DNA of 45,704 nt, taken from the NCBI RefSeq assembly GCF_004343705.1, contig NZ_SKFH01000030.1:1-45704 (forward strand), read 5' to 3'. The DNA comes from Flaviaesturariibacter aridisoli (GTDB taxonomy: Bacteria > Bacteroidota > Bacteroidia > Chitinophagales > Chitinophagaceae). A model generated the notes under the pieces. It saw only the letters and a program-made list of their open reading frames with translations. It searched no databases and had not been told where the DNA came from. The translations under genes and the position numbers were made by a program. Positions 1-7,645 of the stretch are shown here, piece after piece; position 1 is the stretch's first letter, and every line of letters begins with the position of its first letter.

Positions 1-243
1 TACCCGGGCCAGGAGACCACCACGAATCCGCCGGTGAACCAGCCGGTGACCATCTCCGCCGATGATTCGCTGCGGCAGCGGCTCCCGGCAGTGACGAAAG
101 ATTACCCGAACGTGCAGGCGACCGTCAGCAACGGCGAGGTAACGCTTACGGGCACGGTTGAGCGCGAACGTCTACCCCGCCTCATGCAGGCCGTACAGGC
201 GATGAACCCGCGCAAGGTCAACAATCAGTTAACCATCAAATAA
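1..243 (+). CDS. BON-domain protein, 5' end outside the window
   Basis: The reading frame is open from base 1 and ends with TAA at 241-243, so the gene enters from the left and its true start is not visible. The visible 80 residues hold a short proline/threonine-rich linker followed by one BON-type module (about 60 residues, alternating charged helix and the strand pattern NGEVTLTGTV). BON domains are small modules often found in periplasmic or envelope proteins that contact membranes. The next gene begins 6 bp downstream in the same direction and has a related N-terminus, so the two are likely co-transcribed. The GTG at 34 could serve as a start, but the frame runs through it. The domain call is fairly firm; the role is unknown. 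Confidence 0.7.
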   Translation, partial: YPGQETTTNPPVNQPVTISADDSLRQRLPAVTKDYPNVQATVSNGEVTLTGTVERERLPRLMQAVQAMNPRKVNNQLTIK

Positions 244-249
244 GCAGCT

Positions 250-669
250 ATGGCAGTACAGGAGAAATACGGGCGCCTTGTGCAGGCCGCTCAGCAGGCC
301 GGCGTGCGCAACTTGGCAGTACGCGAGCAGAACAACGTTTTGTACATCGACGGGGAGGCGCCGAACGGGCAGGTAAAAGACCAGCTCTGGCAGATCTACA
401 ACGAGATCGATCCTGACTTCCGCGCCGGCGACCTCGTGCTCGACGTCAACGTGGGGGCGTCGGCTGCGGGCAGCCGTGCCAAGGTGACCACGCAGGAGTC
501 GAACCTCAACATCCGCAAGGGCCCCGGCACCGACCAGCAGGTGGTGGGCAAGGCGGCGCACAATGATTACGTGACCCTCATCAGCAAGGCCAACGAACAG
601 TGGTGGCTGGTGCGCACCAGCAACGGTGTGGAGGGTTATGCGTCGGCGCAGTACCTGTCGCCGGAGTAA
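250..669 (+). CDS. BON-like plus bacterial SH3 domain protein
   Basis: A 139-residue protein. Residues 1-75 resemble a degenerate BON module (NVLYIDGEAPNGQVKDQLW). Residues 80-138 form a bacterial SH3 (SH3b) domain with the typical pattern LNIRKGPGTDQQVVG, then WWLVR, then GYASAQYLS. SH3b domains usually bind peptidoglycan or other cell-wall polymers. No signal peptide is visible, so the location is uncertain. The gene starts 6 bp after the BON gene and probably forms an operon with it. Its stop is followed at once by an iterated GTTTGTAG-type repeat. It converges on hutG. Confidence in the SH3b domain is high, in the BON part moderate. Confidence 0.75.
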   Translation: MAVQEKYGRLVQAAQQAGVRNLAVREQNNVLYIDGEAPNGQVKDQLWQIYNEIDPDFRAGDLVLDVNVGASAAGSRAKVTTQESNLNIRKGPGTDQQVVGKAAHNDYVTLISKANEQWWLVRTSNGVEGYASAQYLSPE

Positions 670-685
670 GAAGTTTGTAGTGGGT

Positions 686-758
686 GGTTTGTAGTTTGTA
701 GTTCCGCAATGCGGCGTCCGATTCTTTTCGTTCGCCAGCCAACTACCAACTACAAGCC
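686..758. repeat. Inverted repeat between convergent genes, built of GTTTGTAG-type words
   Basis: Bases 686-703 and the reverse complement of 741-758 match at 16 of 18 positions. Each arm is itself made of repeated 7-9 base words (TTGTAG, GTTGGTAG). The arms lie just after the stop of the SH3 gene on one side and just after the stop of hutG on the other. The structure could act as a two-way terminator, although no long T run follows it. Confidence 0.6.
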
Positions 759-768
759 TCCAACTATT

Positions 769-1872
769 TTATTGCTTCTCCGCGGAATGCATCTTGATGA
801 AATCCGACACGAGGTAGGCGATCAGCTTCCCGGTGGACTCATCTGTTCTTCCATTCGAAAGACGTACCGCCCCTTCGCAGATGTGGAGGTAGGCGCATTT
901 GGCGTTGCCGGCGCAGAGGTTAATAAACTGGCGCGCATGTAACGGCAGCAGTCCCGATGGCGTAGCCGCACTCGTGAGGGCGCCCTGCACGGCGTCGAGG
1001 TCGACCTCGATGCCGCACCAGGTGTCGTCGGTAAACTCAATGGCGTGCGCAATGGCTTGCTGGAACGTGCGTTTGCCGTGGATAAAAATGTCCTCGTACG
1101 TAATGCAGTCGAAAAACGGGTTGTTGACGATGTCGACCCAGACATTTTGCTGCAGGTAATTTTCGTGTATCCCCACCACGCAATACTTCTGGAGGAATCC
1201 GTCGTCTTCGGCATAACGGAATCCATTGCCGCTGTGGCGTCCTTCGGCGGGCCTGTAATCGGTGTGGGCATCGAGGTTGATGGCGTTGATCTGGGGCAGG
1301 CCGATCTGCAGGTCCTGGTGCAGGCCTTTGGCACTGCCCTTCAATAGCGGGTATGCATTATTGTGACCGCCACCAATCACCACCGGCACCTTTCCGGAAC
1401 TCACGATCGCCTTCACAATTTTTTCCACCTCTTCATCGATGGTATTGACGGCATGGCGAAACGCCTCGATGCGCTCGTCCTCGCTTTGCGCGTTTGCCTC
1501 GATCAGCTTTTGCATATCGCTGAAGTCGAAGTGACCGGCCACGCAGATGTCGTCGCCGGTGAGGAAGTCGTTGCTCTGGATATTGAGGAAGGAGTGCAGG
1601 AACGCCGTCCAGCCGGTAGCTGCGCCGCCGGTGCCTGCATTGGCCTGAACGCCGATGTCTTCGGGAATGCCGAGCACCACGTAGCGTGCATCGATCTTCT
1701 GGAACGCTTCGGGGCCGTGGTCTTCGGTGAGCACGTGCACCTGTTCGCCCAGCTTTGTTTCAAAGCGGCGGATCTTTGTGAGGGCCAGGATATCGTTCTT
1801 GGTATAGAAGCGGAAATGAGGTGTTTGCATTGTTGTAGATGGCTTTGCGGTCAAAGTTTGTTCCTGTATCAT
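769..1872 (-). CDS. hutG: Formimidoylglutamase, arginase/ureohydrolase family
   Basis: A 367-residue protein expected to hydrolyse N-formimidoyl-L-glutamate to glutamate and formamide, the last step of histidine breakdown. Ureohydrolase metal motifs are visible: GGGH at 167-170, DAHTD at 201-205 (Asp201, His203, Asp205) and the later EVDLDAV segment. These residues bind two manganese ions in this family. The ATG at 1872 overlaps the stop of hutI by four bases (ATGA), so the genes are probably translationally coupled; a later Met at residue 15 is an alternative start. The arginase-family type means that the cell uses the direct formamide route. The hut context supports formimidoylglutamase over arginase or agmatinase. 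Confidence 0.88.
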   Translation of the reverse strand: MIQEQTLTAKPSTTMQTPHFRFYTKNDILALTKIRRFETKLGEQVHVLTEDHGPEAFQKIDARYVVLGIPEDIGVQANAGTGGAATGWTAFLHSFLNIQSNDFLTGDDICVAGHFDFSDMQKLIEANAQSEDERIEAFRHAVNTIDEEVEKIVKAIVSSGKVPVVIGGGHNNAYPLLKGSAKGLHQDLQIGLPQINAINLDAHTDYRPAEGRHSGNGFRYAEDDGFLQKYCVVGIHENYLQQNVWVDIVNNPFFDCITYEDIFIHGKRTFQQAIAHAIEFTDDTWCGIEVDLDAVQGALTSAATPSGLLPLHARQFINLCAGNAKCAYLHICEGAVRLSNGRTDESTGKLIAYLVSDFIKMHSAEKQ

Positions 1873-3107
1873 ATGGGTGTTCCGTTCAGCAGCACGGTTT
1901 CGATGAGGTTGCTGCCGAAGGCGTAAGGAAGGTACGCCAAAGACGGTATCGGTTGCGTTAAAATGAGCTGTGCTTTTTTCCCCACCGCGATCGAACCGAC
2001 CTCACGGTGCAGCTCCAACGCAACCGCCGCGTTGACGGTGGCGGCGTTGATCGCTTCTTCGGGCAGCAGCTTCATGCCGATGCAGGCCATTGATACTACG
2101 CCGTTCATATTTCCCGAGGGCGAAGAGCCAGGGTTGAAGTCGGAAGCGAGGGCGATGGCGCAGCCGGCGTCGATGAGACGGCGGGCCGGTTGGAACGGCA
2201 TGCGGAGAAAATAGGCGGCCGTGGGCAGCAGGGTGCCGATGGTGCCGGAAGCAGCGAGTGCTTGCGTGGCTGCATCGTCCATGCTTTCGAGGTGGTCTAC
2301 CGACAGGGCGCCGACGGCAATGCCGGCCTCCACCCCACCCGATACGGCGAGCTGGTTGGCGTGCAGCCGCGGCTTCAGGCCGAGCGCTTTGCCGGCCGAA
2401 CAAATACGGATCGTCTGCTCCGGGGTGAAAAAGCCTTCTTCGCAAAACACGTCGATATAATCGGCGAGCCCTTCGGCGGCAACACGTGGCAGCATTTCCT
2501 CTATGAGAAGGCGGATGTAGCCTTCGCGGTCGTCGCGGTACTCGGCGGGAAAGCTGTGGGCGCCGAGAAAGGTGGCGCGGATATCGATCCCGCTCTTTTC
2601 CCGGAGGCGCCGGATCACGCGCAGCATTTTCAGTTCGCCCTCCACCGTCAGGCCATAGCCGCTTTTGATCTCGAGGGTACCGGTGCCGAGGCGCGTTACC
2701 TCCTGCAGGCGGGTCCAGGATTGTCGGAACAGCTCGTCCTCGGAAGTTTCGTGGAGCACGCGGGCCGAGTTGAGAATGCCGCCGCCGCGGGCCGCGATCT
2801 CGGCATAGCTGAGCCCGCGGATCTTGTCGACGAACTCCGACTCCCGGCTGCCGGCGAACACGAGGTGGGTGTGGCTATCGACCCAGGCGGGCAGCAGGAA
2901 GCGGCCGGTGGCGTCGATATGGGTGCGGAAGTCTGCCGGTTTCTGGCGAAGCGCGCTCATCGGGCCGAACTCGGCGATGCGGCCGCCCTCGCAGACGAGG
3001 TAGGCGTCGTTGACAACCGGCAATTCGGATAAGGCCGCGCTGCGTAGCGGCCCGTCTATAGTGCGGGTATTGACGAGTTGCTTGATGTTGGTGATCAGTA
3101 CATCCAT
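1869..3107 (-). CDS. hutI: Imidazolonepropionase
   Basis: A 412-residue amidohydrolase-fold protein that opens the ring of 4-imidazolone-5-propionate to give N-formimidoylglutamate. The N-terminal metal motif is HTH at residues 79-81, followed by the family signature LVFAGSRESEF and AARGGGI. Length is typical. The protein starts at MDVLITNIKQ, which matches the usual short N-terminal beta segment. It overlaps hutG downstream by four bases. Twelve bases upstream of its start lie two overlapping palindromes (3119-3146) that could be an operator. It is separated from hutU and hutH by the trehalose block. Confidence 0.92.
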   Translation of the reverse strand: MDVLITNIKQLVNTRTIDGPLRSAALSELPVVNDAYLVCEGGRIAEFGPMSALRQKPADFRTHIDATGRFLLPAWVDSHTHLVFAGSRESEFVDKIRGLSYAEIAARGGGILNSARVLHETSEDELFRQSWTRLQEVTRLGTGTLEIKSGYGLTVEGELKMLRVIRRLREKSGIDIRATFLGAHSFPAEYRDDREGYIRLLIEEMLPRVAAEGLADYIDVFCEEGFFTPEQTIRICSAGKALGLKPRLHANQLAVSGGVEAGIAVGALSVDHLESMDDAATQALAASGTIGTLLPTAAYFLRMPFQPARRLIDAGCAIALASDFNPGSSPSGNMNGVVSMACIGMKLLPEEAINAATVNAAVALELHREVGSIAVGKKAQLILTQPIPSLAYLPYAFGSNLIETVLLNGTPI

Positions 3108-3118
3108 GGGGGCTAATG

Positions 3119-3146
3119 TAGCCGATTATCGGCTATGGATCCATAG
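3119..3146. promoter_or_regulatory. Two overlapping palindromes upstream of hutI, candidate operator
   Basis: Bases 3119-3135 read TAGCCGATTATCGGCTA, a perfect 8-1-8 palindrome. Bases 3133-3146 read CTATGGATCCATAG, a perfect 14-bp palindrome sharing three bases with the first. They lie 12-39 bp upstream of the hutI start. Position and symmetry suggest a binding site for a dimeric regulator of hutIG, or a stem in the leader RNA. No regulator gene is nearby. The function is inference. Confidence 0.45.
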
Positions 3147-3184
3147 TAGGAGTCCTTCCTGGCCGTAAAAACCGGGAAGGGGCG

Positions 3185-3405
3185 CTACGGTGCGTAGGAT
3201 GGTACCCGGTGTTTTCCGGGTGACCGGCTACGAGGCGTAGGATGCCGTTCGGCGTTTTCGGGTGGGGAGGCTACGGTGCGTAGGATGCCGTCCGGGAATT
3301 TCCGGGGGGCATCCTACGGTGCGTAGGGTGGTGTAGGGAGATTTCCGGGTGGCATCGTACGGTGCGTAGGGTGGTAGCCGGAGAATGGCGGTTGGTATGC
3401 TACGG
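3185..3405. repeat. Five-copy 43-bp tandem array with a hairpin core
   Basis: Copies start at 3185, 3228, 3271, 3314 and 3357, with a fragment of a sixth at 3400. The spacing is exactly 43 bp each time although the sequences have diverged. The core is CTACGGTGCGTAG, whose CTAC and GTAG arms pair around a five-base loop. Copy 2 changes the loop (CTACGAGGCGTAG) but keeps the arms. Copy 4 extends the stem to CCTAC/GTAGG. Copy 1 has a second hairpin (ACCCGG with CCGGGT). No open gene is supported here. Confidence 0.8.
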
Positions 3406-3470
3406 ATTTTATGGGGTTAAGAGGGTGGTAGTCAGGGGGTTGTGGAATGTGGGGCGTTGCCCCCTGGCGG

Positions 3471-3574
3471 ACCCATCCCCCTAACCCCCTTCCCAAAGGG
3501 AAGGGGGAACCAACCTCACCCCTGGCCCCTCTCCAAAGGAGAGGGGAAAAAACCTCACCCCCTACCCCCTCTCC
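3471..3574 (+). repeat. Left terminal inverted repeat of the DUF559 unit
   Basis: Contains two perfect hairpins: a 10-bp stem at 3485-3494/3498-3507 with loop AAA, and a 9-bp stem at 3526-3534/3538-3546 with loop AAA. A third half-palindrome, CCCCTCTCC, lies at 3566-3574. Further in, a short palindrome (CCCTTT/AAAGGG, 3614-3627) overlaps the DUF559 stop codon. Confidence 0.75.
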
Positions 3575-3617
3575 ACCAGATGCACTGGCTTAACATCACG
3601 TACCGGGGAGTCGCCCT

Positions 3618-4022
3618 TTACAAAGGGGGGTGTCCTTTCAGCCGGTTCAGGATCCGGAAGCAGACCCATTCTGTCTGGTTGATCACTTCGTCGTTGGTGA
3701 AACGGATGACCTCGAACCCGGCTGCCTCGAGATCGGCCGTGCGATCCTTGTCCCGTTGCGGGTTTTCTCCTTCGTCATGCACCTCGCCATCAATTTCCAC
3801 CACCAGTGCGCGTTGCAGGCAAACGAAATCAACAATGTAAATCCCGATCACATGCTGGCGGCGGAACTTGTAGCCGCCCAGGTGGCGGCCGCGGAGCTCC
3901 TGCCAGAGCAGATTTTCAGCTTCTGTCGGGTTGTGCCGGTTTTCGCGGGCAAAGGCGAGGCGATTCCGGTATTTCCGGTAGGAAGAATGATGGTAGGCGT
4001 AGTGGCGTCCGGGTGCTTTCAT
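3618..4022 (-). CDS. DUF559 (Vsr/restriction-endonuclease-like) protein
   Basis: A 134-residue protein starting at MKAPGRHYAY. The family signature is complete: NPTEAENLLWQELR, then KFRRQHVIG, then YIVDFVC, then LVVEIDGEVH, then an FEVIRFTNDEV strand. These form a small PD-(D/E)XK nuclease fold related to very-short-patch-repair endonucleases. The Asp in VDF and the Glu and Asp in VEIDG are the expected catalytic positions. An upstream in-frame Met at 4067 would add 15 residues without family similarity, so it was not used. The gene is enclosed by palindromic inverted repeats and may act on them (inference). The true substrate of DUF559 proteins is unknown to me. Confidence 0.8.
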   Translation of the reverse strand: MKAPGRHYAYHHSSYRKYRNRLAFARENRHNPTEAENLLWQELRGRHLGGYKFRRQHVIGIYIVDFVCLQRALVVEIDGEVHDEGENPQRDKDRTADLEAAGFEVIRFTNDEVINQTEWVCFRILNRLKGHPPL

Positions 4023-4166
4023 AGGGCAAAACAACCGCCTGCCTTGCCCGGAAACAAAGGGAAACACGCCGGTTTTCCGGGGATTTTTCTGGGGCTTTGG
4101 TGTTTAAAACATCAGGGCGGGCCCGTGCCGGACGTGTACCTTGGCCGGCGGATCATTGAATTTCCC

Positions 4167-4268
4167 GGAGAGGGGATAAAGGGGTGAGGGAAACTCCCCT
4201 CTCCTTTGGAGAGGGGTCGGGGGTGTGGTCTGCTCCCCTTCCCTTCGGGAAGGGGCTGGGGGATGGGT
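4167..4268 (-). repeat. Right terminal inverted repeat of the DUF559 unit
   Basis: Reverse-complement partner of 3471-3574. It has a perfect 9-bp hairpin at 4196-4204/4208-4216 (loop TTT) and another at 4235-4243/4247-4255 (loop TTC). The loops are TTT/TTC here and AAA on the other side, as expected for inverted copies. It ends 60 bp before the trehalose synthase start and replaces most of that gene's upstream region. Confidence 0.75.
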
Positions 4269-4327
4269 CGGCCCGGCCCGTCCCGGAACGATTTTTTCTA
4301 CGCTCCCCCCAGCGACTCCATCTATCT

Positions 4328-7300
4328 ATGCCAACACAAACCCCTAATGACCTCCTCTGGTACAAAGACGCGGTCATCTACGAACTCCATATCAAAGCCT
4401 TCCGCGACTCCAACGGCGACGGCATCGGCGACTTCGGAGGCCTCCTCGAAAAGCTCGACTACCTCCAGGAACTCGGCGTTACGGCCATCTGGGTACTCCC
4501 CTTCTACCCCTCACCCCTCCGCGACGACGGCTACGACATCGCCGACTACTATAGCATCAACCCCCGCTATGGCGACCTCGAACAGTTCAAATCCTTCCTC
4601 GACGAAGCCCACCGCCGCGGCCTCAAGGTCATCACCGAACTGGTGGTCAACCACACGTCCGACCAGCACCCCTGGTTCCAGCGCGCCCGCCACGCCCCCA
4701 AAGGCTCGCCCGAACGCGACTACTACGTCTGGTCCGACGACCCGACGCAATACAAAGACGTCCGGATCATCTTCCAGGACTTCGAGGCCTCCAACTGGAC
4801 CTGGGACCCGGTGGCCCAGCAATACTACTGGCACCGCTTCTTTCACCACCAGCCCGATCTCAACTTCGATAACCCGCAGGTGCAGCAGGAGATCTTCAAC
4901 GTCATGGATTACTGGTGCGCCATGGGTGTGGACGGGTTCCGCCTCGACGCGATCCCGTATTTATACGAACGGGAAGGCACCAACGGCGAAAACCTCGCCG
5001 AGACCCACGCCTTCCTCAAACGCCTGCGCGCGCATGTGGATCAAAAATTTCCCGGGACGCTCTTTCTGGCCGAGGCCAATATGTGGCCCGAAGAAGCCGC
5101 CTCCTACTTCGGCGATGGCGACGAGTGCCACATGAACTACCACTTCCCGGTAATGCCCCGCATGTTCATGGCCGTGCAGCAGGAAGACCGCTACCCCATC
5201 ACCGATATCTTTGAGCAAACGCCCGCCATCCCCGAGAATTGCCAGTGGGCGATGTTCCTCCGCAACCACGACGAGCTGACGCTCGAAATGGTCACCGACG
5301 AGGAGCGCGACTTTATGTACAAGGTGTATGCAAAGGATCCCAAAGCGCGCATCAACCTCGGTATCCGCCACCGCCTCGCGCCGTTGATGGACAACAACCG
5401 CCGCAAGATCGAGCTGATGAACTCGCTCCTCTTCTCCCTGCCCGGCACGCCCGTGCTGTATTATGGCGACGAGATCGGCATGGGCGATAACTTCTACCTC
5501 GGCGACCGCGATGGCGTCCGCACACCGATGCAGTGGTCGGCCGACCGCAACGCCGGCTTCTCGGAGGCCAACCCACACCAGCTCTACCTCCCCGTGATCC
5601 TCGATCCGGAGTATTCCTACGAATCCGTGAACGTGGAGATGCAGCAGCGCAACACCTCTTCGCTGTTCTGGTTCATGAAGCGGCTCATCTCGCTGCGCCG
5701 TTCCTTCAAGGCGTTCAGCCGCGGCGACATGCAGTTTCTCAACGTTGAAAATCCCAAGGTGCTGGCCTTCACCCGCACCTTCGAGGAAGAGACGATCCTC
5801 GTGGTGGTCAACCTCTCGAAATACGCGCAGCCGGCCGAGATCGACCTGCGACCGTTCAAAGGCTATCAGCCCGTGGAGCTGTTCAGCCGCAATAAGTTCC
5901 CGGCGGTGAAAGAAGACGTGCCTTATTTCTTCACAATGGCGCCGCACTCGTTCCAGTGGTTCCAGCTGGAGAAGGTGCGTACCCGCGCCGACGAGGAGCG
6001 CACCATTCCAACCCTGGAGATCCAGGGCAACGGCATCCTCGATGCCTTTGAGCGGACGCAGCTCGAGCAGGACATCCTGCCGGCCTACGTGTTCAGCCGC
6101 CCTTGGTTTGCCGGTCGGCACCGCACTGTGTACAGCCTGACCATCACGGATCACTACGTGCTGGAAGAGAATGGCCGGCGTGCCTGGTGGCTCCTGCTGG
6201 AGGTGGCTTATGAAAGCGGTTTGCCCGAATGGTACCAGCTGGCGGTGAGCATCGTGTCGCCGGATACGGGCCGCGAGCTGGCGGCGACCCATCCCGATGC
6301 GGTCATTGCACACGTGCAGGGTGCCGGCGAAGGCTCCATGCTTTGTGATGCCTTCTACCTCAAAGGACTCCAGCGTTCGCTGCTGCGGCGCTTCGTGCAA
6401 AGCGAGCAATTGAAGCTCGATGACGGCACCGTGTTTTTCGACGCGGTGGAAGAACTGTCACGTTACAACTGGGAAGAATCCACGCCCCGACTGTTTGAGC
6501 AGAATAAATTCAATACATCGATCGTATACGACAACCGCCTGTTCCTGAAGTGGTACCGGAAGGTGGAGTTCTTCACCAACCCCGACGTGGAGCTGAACCG
6601 CTACCTGTCGCTGGAGGCCGGCTTCCCGTATACGCCAACGTACTTCGGGTCGGCGGAATGGCAATCGGGCCGCGGACGCATGGTGCTGGCCATCGTGCAG
6701 GAGCTTGTGGACAATCATGGAAACGGCTACGATTACATGCGTGAACGGGTCAACAACTTCATTGAGCGCCTGCTCGCACGGCCCAATGCGTCGGTACTGC
6801 TCGAATACGAACTGCAGCCCTGGTCGAAGCCCGTTGCGATCGACGAGTTGCCCGAAGTGATGCAGGACCTGCTGGGGGGGCGTGGTGCGGAGCTGATGCG
6901 CCTGCTCGGTGAGCGCACTGCCCAAATGCACAAGGCCTTTGCCCGCAACCACGCCCAGAAAGAATTTGCACCGGAAGACTTCTCCCTCCATTACCAGCGC
7001 TCGCTTTTCTCCTCGATGGTGTCGCTGGTGCGGGATGCCTACCACCAAATGAACCGATCGGAAAACCTCCCGGAGCCGGCAGCCGTAAAAATACGGACGC
7101 TGCTCGGGCGTCGCACCGAACTGCTCGGACTGCTGAAGCGGGTGTATGACCACAAGCTCGACGTGGTAAAAGTGCGTACGCACGGTTCGTTCGACCTGTA
7201 CAAGGTGCTGCTCACCGGGAAAGACATTGTCCTGTACGACTTTGGCGGAAACATATTCAAAAGCTTCTCCGAACGGCGCATCAAACGCTCGCCCGTGCGC

Positions 7301-7645
7301 GACCTGGCACAGATGGTGGCCGGCATTTACAACGCCACCTTCGACGGTTTCGCCAACAGCGGGCACATGACCGGCGACGGGGAAGCGTACCTGCCCTATG
7401 CCGAGCGCTGGGCCTACCTGATGAGCGGCTTTTTCCTGCGCGCTTATTTCGATTGCGTAAAGGAGGAAGCCTTCCTGCCCAAAGACGCCGAAGACTGCAC
7501 GATGCTGCTGCACACGTTCCTGGTTGAACGCTCGCTGCGCCACCTGGCACAGGACCTCCAGTCCGGCGGCGACCGGGTGCTGGGACCGCTGTACCTTATC
7601 GACTCGGTATTTGCGCAAACCGCCTCAACGGTCGGTGACGGCTGA
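4328..7645 (+). CDS. treS: Trehalose synthase fused to a degenerate maltokinase-like domain
   Basis: A 1105-residue fusion. Residues 1 to about 560 form a GH13 trehalose synthase that interconverts maltose and trehalose. It begins LLWYKDAVIYELHIKAFRD and carries nucleophile Asp207 in GFRLDA, acid/base Glu249 in LAEANMWP and Asp315 in RNHDE. The rest resembles maltokinase, which makes maltose-1-phosphate for the GlgE route. The kinase core is altered: the usual HGD-x-H-x-GQ motif reads HGSFDLYK at 952-959, and the usual DFEG reads DFGG at 971-974. The catalytic base position is therefore Ser. The start MPTQTPNDLL was chosen because the upstream in-frame stretch only translates the DUF559 terminal repeat. 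The 3' end overlaps the opposing otsAB end by 21 bp. Confidence 0.9.
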   Translation: MPTQTPNDLLWYKDAVIYELHIKAFRDSNGDGIGDFGGLLEKLDYLQELGVTAIWVLPFYPSPLRDDGYDIADYYSINPRYGDLEQFKSFLDEAHRRGLKVITELVVNHTSDQHPWFQRARHAPKGSPERDYYVWSDDPTQYKDVRIIFQDFEASNWTWDPVAQQYYWHRFFHHQPDLNFDNPQVQQEIFNVMDYWCAMGVDGFRLDAIPYLYEREGTNGENLAETHAFLKRLRAHVDQKFPGTLFLAEANMWPEEAASYFGDGDECHMNYHFPVMPRMFMAVQQEDRYPITDIFEQTPAIPENCQWAMFLRNHDELTLEMVTDEERDFMYKVYAKDPKARINLGIRHRLAPLMDNNRRKIELMNSLLFSLPGTPVLYYGDEIGMGDNFYLGDRDGVRTPMQWSADRNAGFSEANPHQLYLPVILDPEYSYESVNVEMQQRNTSSLFWFMKRLISLRRSFKAFSRGDMQFLNVENPKVLAFTRTFEEETILVVVNLSKYAQPAEIDLRPFKGYQPVELFSRNKFPAVKEDVPYFFTMAPHSFQWFQLEKVRTRADEERTIPTLEIQGNGILDAFERTQLEQDILPAYVFSRPWFAGRHRTVYSLTITDHYVLEENGRRAWWLLLEVAYESGLPEWYQLAVSIVSPDTGRELAATHPDAVIAHVQGAGEGSMLCDAFYLKGLQRSLLRRFVQSEQLKLDDGTVFFDAVEELSRYNWEESTPRLFEQNKFNTSIVYDNRLFLKWYRKVEFFTNPDVELNRYLSLEAGFPYTPTYFGSAEWQSGRGRMVLAIVQELVDNHGNGYDYMRERVNNFIERLLARPNASVLLEYELQPWSKPVAIDELPEVMQDLLGGRGAELMRLLGERTAQMHKAFARNHAQKEFAPEDFSLHYQRSLFSSMVSLVRDAYHQMNRSENLPEPAAVKIRTLLGRRTELLGLLKRVYDHKLDVVKVRTHGSFDLYKVLLTGKDIVLYDFGGNIFKSFSERRIKRSPVRDLAQMVAGIYNATFDGFANSGHMTGDGEAYLPYAERWAYLMSGFFLRAYFDCVKEEAFLPKDAEDCTMLLHTFLVERSLRHLAQDLQSGGDRVLGPLYLIDSVFAQTASTVGDG

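Larger units (their letters stand above)
3471..4268. mobile_element. Transposon-like unit: DUF559 gene between terminal inverted repeats
   Basis: The left flank (3471-3574) and the right flank (4167-4268) are inverted copies of each other, carrying the same blocks in the same order from the outside inward. First is ACCCATCCCC against GGGGATGGGT. Next is a CCCCTTCCC hairpin, then a CCCCTCTCC hairpin, then CCTCACCCC, then an unpaired CCCCTCTCC. The single gene inside encodes a DUF559 nuclease-like protein. CGG stands directly outside both ends (3468-3470 and 4269-4271), which may be a 3-bp target duplication but could be chance. The unit sits in the gap between hutI and the trehalose synthase gene. 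Mobility is inferred from this layout. Confidence 0.6.

Noticed and set aside
3185-3405. CRISPR array
   Set aside because: The units are contiguous 43-bp repeats without unique spacers, the copies are diverged and no cas gene is nearby.
3314-3496. A 60-residue proline-rich open frame on the minus strand
   Set aside because: It lies over the tandem array and terminal repeat and has no protein-like pattern.
4184-4327. A 48-residue N-terminal extension of the trehalose synthase
   Set aside because: The extension only translates the inverted repeat and intergenic DNA; family members start close to the LLWYKDAVIYE segment.
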